The position numbers and the translations under genes were made by a program. From contig CM056878.1 in assembly GCA_029876055.1 (NCBI GenBank), forward strand, positions 3,162,001 through 3,226,000: 64,000 bases of DNA, in the 5' to 3' direction. The DNA is from Madurella fahalii (taxonomy: Eukaryota > Ascomycota > Sordariomycetes > Sordariales). Below are positions 21,723 through 33,100 of the stretch, one piece after another (the stretch's first letter is position 1; every line of letters begins with the position of its first letter). The notes under the pieces are model-generated. The model was given only the letters and a program-made list of their open reading frames with translations, searched no databases and was not told the origin of the DNA.

Positions 21723-23772
21723 ATGCGCTTAAAACGGGTCAGCATGGAGCTGACGTCGCCCCTCACAACGCTAGCCAGCATATCCACACCCGAATCCTAT
21801 TACACAGCCCGCGGCTCGCCATCCAATGCTGCTGACGACACCACCATCACCAGCCCAGGCGAGGACGAGGAAGAGGAGGAATCTAAGTTGCAGTACCGCG
21901 ACGCGATACAATTACCCCATGAACTGAAATCCCACTGTCAAATCCACCTCGAAGAACAACTCTGTACGTTTCCTCCTTCCATCCACCCACAGTGAGTACC
22001 CCAAAGCAGACCAACTAACCACGCCTCCTCTTGCGCATTCAGACTCCGCCGCGATCCAAATCCTCACCGGACTTCTCGCAGACGGCAACAACGTCCCTTA
22101 CCCCTCGTACGCAGCACACACCCAGAAACAAAAACAGAAACAGAAACAAAAACAAAAACAAGAACCACCACCACCACTACCACCCCCACCACCCCCCAAA
22201 CCCGCACGCGTTCCCCCGCCATCCCAGCTCGCCCTCCTCGGCACACTCGTCATCCACCCGCTGTTCACCTCGCGGCCGCCCGAGAAGGGCAACACGCACA
22301 TCGCAGCGAGCGCGCTGGCCTACCTGCGGGGGCTGGTGAACGTGGTCGGGGCGGTCAACGCGAATCTGCGGGGGGCGTTCGCGTTTGGGAAGACGGCTGC
22401 TAGGAAGAGGAGCAGCAGCAGTCATGGCCGAAACGGCGGCGTTGCCGGCGACGGGAAGAGAACGGGTAAGGGGAGGGCAGGGACGGGCGCGGGCGCGGGG
22501 GTGAGCAATAAGCTGGACGGCGGCGGCTGGAGCACCGGGCCGAGCAGCAGCGGCGACGACGACGACTCGGACTCGGTCGGCGGCCAGTTCGCGCGCGACC
22601 AGATCCTCTTCCGGCGGGCGCCCGATTTCTGGGCGGTCCTGGGCTGGGCGTTCCGCTGTGCCGCTGAGTATCCGCAGCGGTGGCGGCATTGGCGGGTTTG
22701 GCTGGAGTATGTGGTCTTGGTGCTCGAGGCGGACTTTGATGAGAGGTTCGAGAGGGATCGGCAGGGGGCGATTGGGTGGGGTGGGGGGAAGAGGAGGACG
22801 CCGTATCCGATGCTCGCGGGCAGTTTGTTGGTGGGGTATTTGGAGGATCTGAGGAGGGAGAGGAAGAACGTGTCGAAAGAGGTGATGAGGGCGCTGTTTG
22901 CGTTTTCGGATGGGGACCCGGCACCGGACCGGGCGCTTTTTCGGGAGGTGTTTGAGAAGGAGACGGCGGCGGTAAAGTGCACACCCAAGAGGAAACGCGC
23001 CGAGACGGTGGTGGATTTGGAGAATGATCAGTTCGGGGATTATCTTGACGGGGACGAGTTCGAGTCGGAGGAAGGGGACGTGCCGGCGACGCCTTCGGCC
23101 CCTCGCCAGCGGAGGAAGCCAGGGCGACAGCCCAAGGCCGAGGCGGCCCCGGCCTTCTGCCTCACCGACGATATAGCCGAGACGGTGCCTTTCCGTCTGC
23201 GGATATTCCGCCTCCTTTCGGCGACATCCGATTATTTACCCGATATCTTCATGCGGGTCGATGAACTCTACGAGACCTTCACCGACCACATCCGGGGACT
23301 CCCGCTGCCCATGTTTCGGCTCTTTGTCGAGTCTCACACGTGCACTCTGCCAGACTTCGTGCAGGTCTCGCTCCTCCGGGTTATCGTCGAGAACATGCTG
23401 TCCAAACACCCCGACCCGGCCGACATCGACCCAGAGGACGAGGCGGGACACCTCGTGACAGTCCTCATGATGCAAAAGTGCTTCCTGCCGTTTGCAGCCA
23501 ACCGCGTCACGGCCGAGGACAATGCCAAGCTATCCCTTGCGCTCGAGAACTTGCTGTGGTTTGTCTACTCACGAATTAATATCGAGTACTCGGAGGGCCT
23601 GCGCAGGGCAGTCGAGACGGGCATCAAGGCGCGAGAGGATAAGATCAAGAGGAGGGGTGCGGGCGCGCTGAAAGTGGATGCGTCGGACAAGGCAGCAAGG
23701 GAGGTGCTGGCGCGGTCGGCGAGGAATTTGATGGCGCTGGTGGATGTTATTGCTACTACTGCTGGGAGATAA
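21723..23772 (+). CDS. Conserved fungal protein of unknown function, low-complexity QK and proline tracts
   Basis: Two exons, 21723-21963 and 22043-23772, give about 656 residues. The intron of 79 nt is supported by GTACGT and CATTCAG signals. The N-terminus is Ser/Thr- and Glu-rich. Around residues 107-140 there is an alternating Gln-Lys tract followed by polyproline, encoded by CAGAAA/CAAAAA repeats. Ordered-looking parts are SQLALLGTLVIHP, LRGLVNVVGAVNANLRGAF, FWAVLGWAFRCAAEYP, RWRHWRVWLEYVVLVLEADF, YPMLAGSLLVGYL, and a helical C-terminal half with VPFRLRIFRLLSATSDYLPD and LSLALENLLWFVYSRINIEY. Basic clusters suggest a nuclear protein. I sense a Pezizomycotina-wide family but cannot name it or give a function. 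An alternative ATG lies seven codons in, at 21744. Confidence 0.75.
22125..22170. repeat. Hexanucleotide-like CAGAAA/CAAAAA microsatellite in coding sequence
   Basis: About eight repeats of CA(G/A)AA(A/G) encode Gln-Lys alternation inside the unknown-function protein, directly followed by CCA/CCC codons for polyproline. It is likely to vary in length between strains. Confidence 0.75.
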
Positions 23773-24342
23773 CGGGTTAGGCTGGGTTGTGGGGGGGGGG
23801 GGGGGGGGTTGATGGTGCGTTTTTGTTAGGTTGTTTGTGTTCTGGCATTTTGATACCCTGTCGCTGTTGATGTGCATTGTCAAGCGATTGCATTTGTATT
23901 ATTCAAATTCTGATAGAAAGGTTCTGGACGCTATCAGGTGTAACACTGGGAAAGGTTAGTTATTGCCGGGGTACTGCAGGGACTAGAGCTGGGAATGATG
24001 CGTCTCGAGGTGTTGGGCCACGGGCGAAGATTGTCAGATACTGCTGTTCTACGTGAGCATACTGTCCCTAAGAAAAGCGAGAATATAAGATACAGCGTTC
24101 CGCTTATGGCTTCTCATTTTGCCCTTGAATATTTTCCGTTCGGTTATATTACGTATAAATGCTGTCCGTGGAGATATCCCCTGCTATGTAACGTAGTGGT
24201 ACATTGTTCGTACATTTGGACCGGACGTTGTCACCCGCACGCCGGTTCCTCTTAGATGAATGATGGCTCCTTGCCCTCTCGTATGGACTTGATATTCCTT
24301 CCCTGTTGCCCCACGAAAAACCCCAACCCAATGCATCACGTC
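23773..24342. other. Intergenic between convergent genes, with G18 run
   Basis: An 18-base G homopolymer occupies 23791-23808. No gene is recognised. Confidence 0.55.
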
Positions 24343-25253
24343 TTACTTCTTCGAACCGGCAGATGGGTCCCACGCCTGTGGCTGCCACGTCTCGCTCGGC
24401 CCTCCCCTCGCCGCCTTCTTCCACGGGTCCGCTGCACCGATGCCGCCAGTCCCCTTGGACGCTTTCTCCTTTGCGCTCGCTTCTTCCTGCATCCGCTTCC
24501 ACGTATCCTCCCGCTGATTCACCACCTCCCCATCTGTCAACGCCGCCTCGTCAGCCACGACCCCAGCCATCGTTGAGCCCGTCTTCTCCTTCTCCGCCCC
24601 CGTTGCCATCTTCTCCTTCTCCTTCTCCTTCACCTCTCGCGCAGTGACCGCCCCCGGCCCTCCTTCCGTCGCCGTCATCGGCTCCCTCACGCCCAGCGCC
24701 GCCTTTGCGCCCGACCCTTGCGTGTCGCGCCCCACGAGCCTGGGCTTGGCCTCCCACCGGGCGTCGGCCTGCGCCGCGAGCACCTTGATGCGCTCCTGGC
24801 GGGCCACGTCGGCGCGCTGCTCGGCGAGCGAGGGCGGGGTGGCGCGCGTGTGGCGCAGCCATTGGTGCCAGGCCGGCGAGACGTTGACGGCGTCGTTATG
24901 CGTGCCGCGCGGGTAGCGGACGATGCGCCGCCAGCGGACCGGGGAAGGGGGCGAGGCCGTCGGGGCGGCGGTGCTGCTTGTCGGGGTTCCGCTTGTGGAT
25001 GGCGGGAGGGAGGAGCCGCGGTCGAGGAACTCCCAGTAGGTGTTTCCGTGTAGGTCGAGGCCTGCGGGACGGGGGGAAACGTTAGGGGAGTGATGGTGGT
25101 GGTGGTGATAGTGGGGTCGAAGAGGGACAGAAGGTGGTGAGTGGGGTGGGTGGTAGACAACTTACCAACGAGGAATTGGCGTCGCCAGGGAAGTCGCAGC
25201 ATCTTCCATTTGTACCACGCCTGGAGGAGCGGGGAGATTGGTTTTTGGGACAT
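24343..25253 (-). CDS. Complex I assembly factor of the NDUFAF2 (mimitin/B17.2L) family
   Basis: Two exons, 25253-25166 and 25061-24343, give 268 residues. The intron is 104 nt with GTAAGT donor, CTAAC branch site and CGCAG acceptor. The N-terminal domain has SPLLQAWYKWKMLRLPWRRQ, FLVGLDLHGNTYWEF, RWRRIVRYPRGTHNDAVN and SPAWHQWLRHTRATPPSL, the pattern of the NDUFA12/NDUFAF2 family. It carries the longer C-terminal extension of fungal assembly factors, in which a charged Lys/Glu-rich region ends with WKKAARGG and WQPQAWDP. The protein would act in mitochondria, helping late steps of NADH:ubiquinone oxidoreductase assembly (family knowledge). No classic cleavable presequence is obvious. It is much longer than the human protein because of the disordered tail. 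Confidence 0.86.
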
Positions 25254-27180
25254 CGTCAAGCTCTGTCGGGCTGCCAAGGCCCCCTGGAATTTGGTGAATG
25301 GCTGGCTGGTTGGCCAAGTCACGGGTCTGATGTGCACATCGCGAGCTCGACTTATTTTTATTTTTATTTTTTGACCGAAGCTGGAATCGAGTGACGTTGT
25401 TGCCAAGCCGCGTATCAACGGCAGCTCCCCAGATCCCGGTCGCGGGAATAGGGCGGTCTGGGGCGGCAGAACCGGGATAGACCAGCTTAAGCTAGACGGC
25501 TTCTCACAACGCAAGCGAGGTATCGCAAGGTTTGGCCCTCCATCAGCCGCACCTGCAGGTTCGACCAAGTGCTGTGGATGTTCAGGGGAAGCCGGGCGAG
25601 AGCCTGATTGAAGGGTCATGAGCTTACTGGCGGCGGTCGTCAACATCGCTGAAGCAGTGGACTCGACGCATTGTGTAATTGTAGTTCTTCCAGGAGTGAC
25701 AGGACGGTACCCGCTATACAGGAGATGAAACGAAACCTTCTCTTGGCAGGCTTTTGGAAATATGGCGGTGTACGTTCCTACACAGCTCAGAAGAAGCTGT
25801 CCTTGGAGCTCTGTGTGTGGGTGAATCTGGCCCCTTTTAAGTTAGCCTGCCTTGATACGCTGGCGGCAATATACGTAAAAGGAAATAGTGAACGGAAGGT
25901 AACCAGCTACACCGATATGTATCAGTGCCCACATGTGTTTTGTTTGGACGGCGAGACCATTTACTTCAATTTTGAGCCAACAAGGTACCAGACATTTTGG
26001 AAGCGGATTGTCCTGCGGATTGCTGGGTGCTTCCAAGAAAATCTACACATGCTCTGTTATAGTTGCATAATATATATTGCTAGATGGGGCTTTAGGCAAC
26101 TTTAGGGAACATACGTAACGCCCGTCTTTAATCGAGGGCCTGAAGCCCCGGTTCCTCCAGCTCTTCAGCAGTACGCCGGTCTGGACTGCGAGGGATATCA
26201 ATCCCGAGCATCCGGGTGGCTATCAGCGCCCGGTGGATGCTAACTCTGGCGCTATAACGTGGATACATCCTGGAGATCCCGTATCGGTGTGGAAACCCCT
26301 GTCTTGTGGGACATACACGCCGGGCAGGAAGTTCTGTCCTGATAACAATGGGATGGTACTCGTTACCTACGAATTTATTGCGACAACACCGTCACCCTAG
26401 AAGCTATACTGGTTGCCTGCTCTTACAAAAATCAGAAAGATGGCCCATTGTGCACTTGATCCTAAAGCCGGTTGCTCGTCGGACAGCGGCCCCTCGCTCA
26501 CTCCTTCCAAGTCGACTCGACCATGATTTGTCTCCAGCGCTCGAGAGTCATTGTACCCAAGTTCACTGTAAGGGGCGCAGTTCCGCATATACCGCTGTCT
26601 CCACACCAAATTCTTCATCCCAGGCCCATTTCTCCTTCTTGAGGATGGTCTGGTTTTGTCAACTCAATGGTCGTGGGTCTGGGCTCGAGGACTGCGGCTG
26701 CGGTTGACGATCCTCACTTACTTACTTAACAGGGGGCCAGGGGACCAGGGGGCAGGGATGCGCTCGACATTCCGTTGCAGTGCCAAGATTTAATTAGGCG
26801 TGGGACCAGCGGGAGGGGCGCAAGGGATGCCCCTACACTAAAAAGCATTGGATGAATTGGCCCTGACCCGACTCACTTTCCCCCCAAACTTGCAATCCGG
26901 GAACCGTGATCAAACTCGCGTCAACTCTCTGCCGGTGATAGGCAACGAAGTCAAAACGAAACATTTATTTCCAGATTAGCAATCGTGTCCCTGATTGTGT
27001 TCCCGGTTGTGTCCGCTGCCGCCGCGTCAGCTGCAGATCCCTAGGCTCAAACCCCGCGATTCAGCGCTGACGCAACTGAGGCCTGACCCGGCCCACTCGC
27101 TCCCGCTCTTCGAATCCAAAAACCCCGCCGCTCCAAGCATACAGACGACAACCCCTGGACGCTGGCGACAGTCGCCCATC
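25254..27180. other. Long intergenic region, no gene recognised
   Basis: A 144-codon forward frame at 25671-26105 has no recognisable domain and no leader or neighbours that support it. The final 250 bases are the promoter and leader of the transgelin-like gene. Confidence 0.5.
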
Positions 27181-29379
27181 ATGGCGTCGGTGTCGTCGTT
27201 GGACAAGGACCTGCGCAAACTGCGTCTAGACAAATACACCCCGACCGCTGCGAACGAAGCCAAGCAATGGATCGAAGGCATCCTGGGCGAGCGCCTGCCC
27301 GCCGGCGACCTGCTTGAGGGGCTGAAGGACGGGGTGGCGCTGTGCAAGTGAGTAGATATCTCGGTCTAGCGCCGTGCAAGCGATTCGAATCTGACAATGC
27401 GCAGGCTCGTCAACCTCGCTGTCGGACCACCTGGCGTCAAGTTCAAAAAGTCTGCCATGCCCTTTGTCCAGATGGAGAACATCTCGCAATTCCTGCACGC
27501 CTGCCAGGCGCCGCCGCTCAACCTCCAGCAGCACGACATGTTCCTAACCGTCGATCTATACGAGCAGAAGGACCCCGCCCAGGTCCTCCAATGCATCGGC
27601 GCCTTCAGCCGTGCCGCCAACGCCGTCAACCCCTCGGCATTCCCGGATTCGATCGGCCCGCGAAGCTCGCGCGGGGCCGTTGTGAGCCCGCAACCCACAG
27701 GCTTAACCACACCGACCGGCCTCCGCGGCCGCGCCATGTCCAACGCTAGCAACTCGTCGTCTGCCGTCTACGGCAGGGCCGCGGCCGCACTGGCCCCTTC
27801 CAAGACTGGCGATTCCGGCTCGGGCCGATGGAGCCCCGCCAAGTCGCCCACACAGGGCACCTCGAGTCCGCCTGCTCCCGTCAGTAGCTGGAGCAAGAAA
27901 GAGCACGAGGGCGCGACAGCACCGGCCTGGAACATTGCGCAGTATGGGTACATGGGCGGTGCGAGCCAGGGCAACCTCGGCATCGCATTTGGCGGCCGCC
28001 GGCAGATCACTAGCGCGGGGCCGTACGTGCCAAACATGGCCGAGAAGGAGCGGCGGAGGAAGGAGCAGGAGGCCGAGGCGGAGCGGCAACGGCAGGAGGA
28101 AGAGCTCCGGCGACAGGCCGAGATCGAGGCCGAGGAAGAGCGGGCCAGGCTGGAGGAAGAGAGGAGGTGGGAAGAGGAGACGCGCCGCCTCAGAGAAGAA
28201 GAGCGGAGGAGGATCGAGGAGGAGAAGCGGCGATGGGCCGAGGAAGAGCGCCAGTGGAAGCTGACCGAGGAAAAGAGGCGCAGGGAAGAAGAGGAGGCCG
28301 AGGCCCGACTGCAGGAGGAGCGCCAGAAGGCCCGCGGCCAGAGGAGCAACGGACAGCTGCGTGGTCAGTATCTCAGCCAGTACCAAGCCGAGCAGGAGTC
28401 GTCAGACAAGGCGCGCATAAGAGAGCTTGAAAAAGAGCTGGAGAGAGCGCGTCAACGCGAAGCTGAGTACCAGAGAGACCGCCAGGGACGGTCCCTGCGC
28501 CCGGGCAGCGCCACGAACGACAAGAAGGCACGGTCTCGGTCACGCAGCCGGCCGGCGCAGCCAGTCTCGAGGATGGATTCTTGGAGCGTGCGCGACGAGC
28601 GCAATTTCCAGTCTGCCCAGTTGCCGCAGCACCAACGGCAGCCACAAATCGCCGAAGCCGTGGAGCCACCGTTGCCCCCTTCCCACTCACCACGGCCGCT
28701 GCCGGATCCAACGGGCGCGGTGTCTCCCCCTGCCAAGGTTAGGACGCACAGGACGGGGGAGGCGCCGCCGCCGGTCCTCCCACTGCGGACGCAGCATACC
28801 GGCTCGCGACCTCTACCGGATCCAACGGCCTACTCGTCCGGCAGTTCCCCCGAGACGACGCGCCCGCGGCCTCAGCCGCCGACATCACCGACCCAACCCC
28901 TACCGCTCCAGAAGCAACAGCAACGGCAACAGCAGCCACAAACAGATCCAAACATGTCCCGCACCGGCCGCTTCCTGGCCAGCAACCCTACGCCCGCTCC
29001 CATCCAACTCACCGCAACGTACGCCCGCGAACTGGGCGGCGCCATCGACGAGCGTGACGCGGAGGACCGCCGGCGCGCAGCCGCGCAAACGAAGACGAAC
29101 GCGGGCGGGTGGGCGTCCAAGTCCCTTTTGGAGAGGGAGATGGAGCTCGAGCGGCAGAGGCAGCGCGAGTGGGAGGAGGCGCAGAAGGAGACGGCCAAAG
29201 CGGTGCGGTCGGCAGACGGCGCGGTGGACGGCATCGGCGGAGGCATCGGCGGGCGGTGGGATGTCAGTCAGTGGACGGGCTACACGGGAGGCGATAGTCA
29301 GAACCGCGGGGCGCAGGGGATTGGCGCCGGGAGGAGGCAGATTGTGGGGCCTAGGCCGCTGCCGGACCCGCCTAGGTAA
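27181..29379 (+). CDS. Calponin-homology (transgelin/Scp1-like) actin-binding protein with long coiled coil
   Basis: Two exons, 27181-27347 and 27405-29379, give 713 residues. The calponin-homology domain spans about residues 10-140: EAKQWIEGILGERLPAGDLL, LKDGVALCKLVN, FVQMENISQFLHAC and FLTVDLYEQKDPAQVLQCI. A calponin-type repeat follows near 236-258 (YMGGASQGNLGIAFGGRRQI), then a roughly 100-residue Glu/Arg-rich coiled coil (about 267-368). Three RPLPDP motifs, possibly SH3-binding, punctuate the Pro-rich second half. A second calponin-like repeat (GAQGIGAGRRQI) sits at the very end. Yeast Scp1 and mammalian transgelin bundle actin and are short. The extra coiled coil and tail suggest a scaffold on actin cables or patches. 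Actin binding is family knowledge and the scaffold role is inference. Confidence 0.9.
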
Positions 29380-30128
29380 GGTGGATGGGATCTATCTGGA
29401 GGGTGGGCATGGCATGGCATGGCGTGGCGTGGATGAGTGTGGGAGGTTTTTGTTGGCTTTTGGAGTAACTCGTAGAAAACAAACCTTCTCGGTGGGAGGT
29501 TTACTTTGCTGATTGTTTGGTTGTTTGGTTGCTATACGTGGGTAGACAAGGGAAGAACACTTGATGCCAACCTACCTACCTATCTTATCCCAAAAGATGT
29601 AGACCGCATGTGCCGTATACAATCAAATTATCGTTCCTGCTCAACCACCCAGATCGTCCTAGTAAAACACGAGCTTTTCGGCAAGGGTAGCGCGAAGAAC
29701 TTAGCAAGCGCAGATGTGTAGACGTAAGAATGATGCATTAAGTAAGCTGATAAGCTTAGGCAGTACCTGCTCATGCTTGACATTACATATACATAACTAC
29801 TAACAATACATACAACAATGAAAATATGATGATCAAGACGACGACGACGACGACGACGATGATGATGATAATACAAAAACCAGGCTTTTAACACGCCTTC
29901 CCGGTCCTTCCCGTGCGCCCACCAATGCAGCATGCAAAGCCGTCGACTCCCCTCTCGTCTAACTTGTTATATACCCCCCGTCCCCACCCCCCCCCCGGGC
30001 CGAGCCCTCCCCTTGCCCCATCATTTCGAATCCCCTTAGCAAAGCCATACTACTACATAATGCCATGTAACCCATGACAGAACAACGCCTGTATTACCAC
30101 AACACCAACGGCAAAATCACCATCATCA
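29380..30128. other. Intergenic between convergent genes
   Basis: Contains a trinucleotide microsatellite (GAC then GAT repeats) at about 29836-29870 and C-rich runs near 29985-29998. No gene is recognised. Confidence 0.5.
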
Positions 30129-33100
30129 TCAAAGACGATTCAACTTCCCCCCACCCCCACCCCCCGCCCCGGCCCTCGAACCAGACGACGCCGCCGCCGA
30201 ACCACCCCTGAACTTCCAGTCCCACTTGCCCCTGTCAAACCCGGCCCCGCCGGCGCGGAACCGCCCCGGTACGGCACCCATCGCTTCCGCGACCGACATT
30301 GGTTCGCGCTGCGCAGGGGTTGCGGGGATCAGGCCGCGCGGGGAGGTGTAGTAGGGTTGGAAGGCGGGTTTTTTCCTGGTTGCGGCTGCTGCGGCTGTGT
30401 TGCTGCCGGTGGTGGTGGTGGTGGTGGTGGTGGTGGCGGAGGCGCGGGCGGTTGAGGTACTACTAGTGGCGGTGGGTTTCTTTGCCGAGGATGGTGCGGG
30501 AGGGGCGGTGGGCGGTTTGCGGGTTTCTTTCAGGATGTCGCGGAACTCCTTCTCGTCGTTCGTGATCTGCGCGCGGATGAAGCGCATCTCGGCGGCGGGG
30601 TCCTCGCCAGCTTCGGCCTCGCGCAGCTCCTGCATGACTGGTTTGCGCGGCGTGTAGGGGATGTCGGATAGTTTGGGCGCGTATCGAGGGTCCGGGGTGA
30701 TGGACTCGTCTAGGTGGGCCAGGTCGCCCTTTTGGAGGAGGGCGGTGATGTCGATGCTCTCGCCCGGGGGGATTGCGACGGGGTTGCTGGGGGTGATGCA
30801 ATCCATGTCTACTTCTTTTCGGAGCACCGAGTCGATATCGACGGCCGAGAAGAAGGCGCAGCTCTGCGGCAGGTCGTGGATGCCCACCTGCTGGGCGAAC
30901 ATGGCGCGCGTCCAGAGGTTGGCCACCTGCAGCGCCATGGCGGCGCGGTACTTGTCCTGGTCCTGGACGAGGTACCGGATCTCGTCGTGGACGGTGATGG
31001 CGAGGCGCGCAGCGAGATTGAAGCGGCGAATGAGGTAGTCCATGGCGACAATGAGCAGGTGGAGGTAGTCGACACCGCTGGACTGGATGGCCCAGTTGAT
31101 GCGCGAGGTGAGATAGCCGCCTTTGCTGATGAAGCGGCCCATGAGAGCCTCGGTAATGCCCGCGCCCAGGACGGGGGTCCGCGGCCGTTCCTGCTCGGCG
31201 AACGCTTCGAGTTTGTTAAAGACGAACGACTCGGTACCGCCGCGCCAGAAGGGGCGTTTGTAGAGGCTTTTGCGGTTGGTCTTGGTGCCTTTGGTGGTGG
31301 CGTAGAGTTTGCTGGCGATTGCCAGGGTCTCCTTTTCGCTCAGGCCGGGATTGAACTGCCGAAGGAGCTGCGCTGCGAACTTGAGGCCAGCGCCGTAGAT
31401 GCGGCCGTAGTTGAACACCTTTGCGTCGTTCCGGGTGATGCCCAGGATCGACGCCGTCCGGCTATGCAGGTCCGTCCCGGCGGCCTTGGTTCCCTCGAGC
31501 GTCATGAAGCCGATGGCGTTGCCGCCGTGGATCTTGAAGGTTGCGTCGCCGACGACCGAAGCGATCCACAGCTCCTCCGAGTCGACATCGGCGCCGACGA
31601 AGACGTGGCCCGGTGGGGCGCGGACCATGGCCTTGAGTTCCGAGCCGACACGGTTCTTCTTTGCGTTGGATGCCGTGAGCCAAGTATTTTCGACCGCGCG
31701 GCGAGTGATGGTGCCCATTGGGATGACCTGGGGCAGGATGAAGCCGCCGACTGGCGTCTCATCTGTCTTTTGTTCCGCATTCAGCTGCGAGACGGATTTC
31801 TCGCCGGTGGATGGCGGCAAGTCATTCTCGTACACTACCAGCTGGGACATGATCCTGTCCCGCGCACTGATCCAGTACGAGCAAGAGGCGTTCATCTCGA
31901 GAGCTTCCTTCGCATACGAATATTCTGACGAAAGCGTCCCGTTCTCGAAGTATGACAGATACCCCTTGGCCATCGGATTGACGCACCGAGCCGTGGGGCC
32001 ATCCTTGTGCGGCAGCTTAAAGTAGACGTGATCCACATCTTCCTTCAGTGCGGCAACGGACTCGTCGGTAAAGTCGCACGGCGCCATCTGCCGCTCTGTG
32101 TACTTTGCCATCTCACCCCGGGGCACCCTGAACGTCCAGCCGTACTTCTCGGACCAAAAGAGTGGGTGGCCATCCCAGGATAACCGCAGGAGCAGCGGCG
32201 CTATTCTCGTGCGGACTGAGATGTTGATGGGCGAGTCCATCTTGGGGAACAAGTCCTTGTACCACTTGGGCATACCCGGCTTCTTCTGCCTCGCCGCTGG
32301 CCTGGGAGGGTCGCCCTTCTTCTTGCCCTTGACCATCTTGATCTCCTGGCCGGACCAGTCCAGCTGCTTCATCCAGGGGTCTGTGCTCCATTTCTCAGCG
32401 TCGTCCTTGATCTCGAGCGCCTTTTCAGCCAGCCCGACCAAGCGCTCCTGCACAGCATCCGACAGCTTGTGGTAGGTTGCTTCCGCGTTTGCGAGGTAAG
32501 AGTCCCACGACTTGTTTACGGGCAAAATCACCGACGCGAGATGGCGGAGCGCAGCAAAGCTGACCGGATGTGGACAGACACGCAGGAAATTAGGAAACAC
32601 GATCTGATAGACGCGGTGTGTTATGGCAACGTCGGCCGCGCAGTAGGTCAGAAGCTCCTCCAGTTTGCCGTTTACCCCGTCCCGGCTCAGCTCGCCAAAA
32701 GCATTCCGGATCTCCTTGTCGATCGCGACGTCCAGATGGAACTTGGCGACATCCCGGAGAGAATTGATCGAGCTCCTCTCTACCCACAGCTCTTCCTCTT
32801 CGGCCGTGAAAGCGCCGCTATTTAGTAGCTCGACCAGCTCAATGTTGCTCGATTCCTTGGTGACCTTGTCCCGTAGCTCCCTGTTCTTCTTGTGCTTCAT
32901 CCAGGTGGGCCGCTGCTGGGAACACATGCCATTGACAGCGACGTGAAGTGACATGGTGTCTAGGAAGGAATTTCTCGTTTGCTGTAGATCGTACTCCTCC
33001 AGTATCCTGGCGCGGTCGAAGCCGACATTGTGCCCGACAATTACCCTCTCTTTGGTGGGATCCCCAAGTGGAATCAGCTGTCGGTCGTTATCCGTCTCTC

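Noticed and set aside
25671..26105. 144-codon forward frame in the intergenic region upstream of the calponin-like gene
   Set aside because: No recognisable domain, no splice or leader context, and the region is otherwise non-coding. Could be revisited with RNA data.
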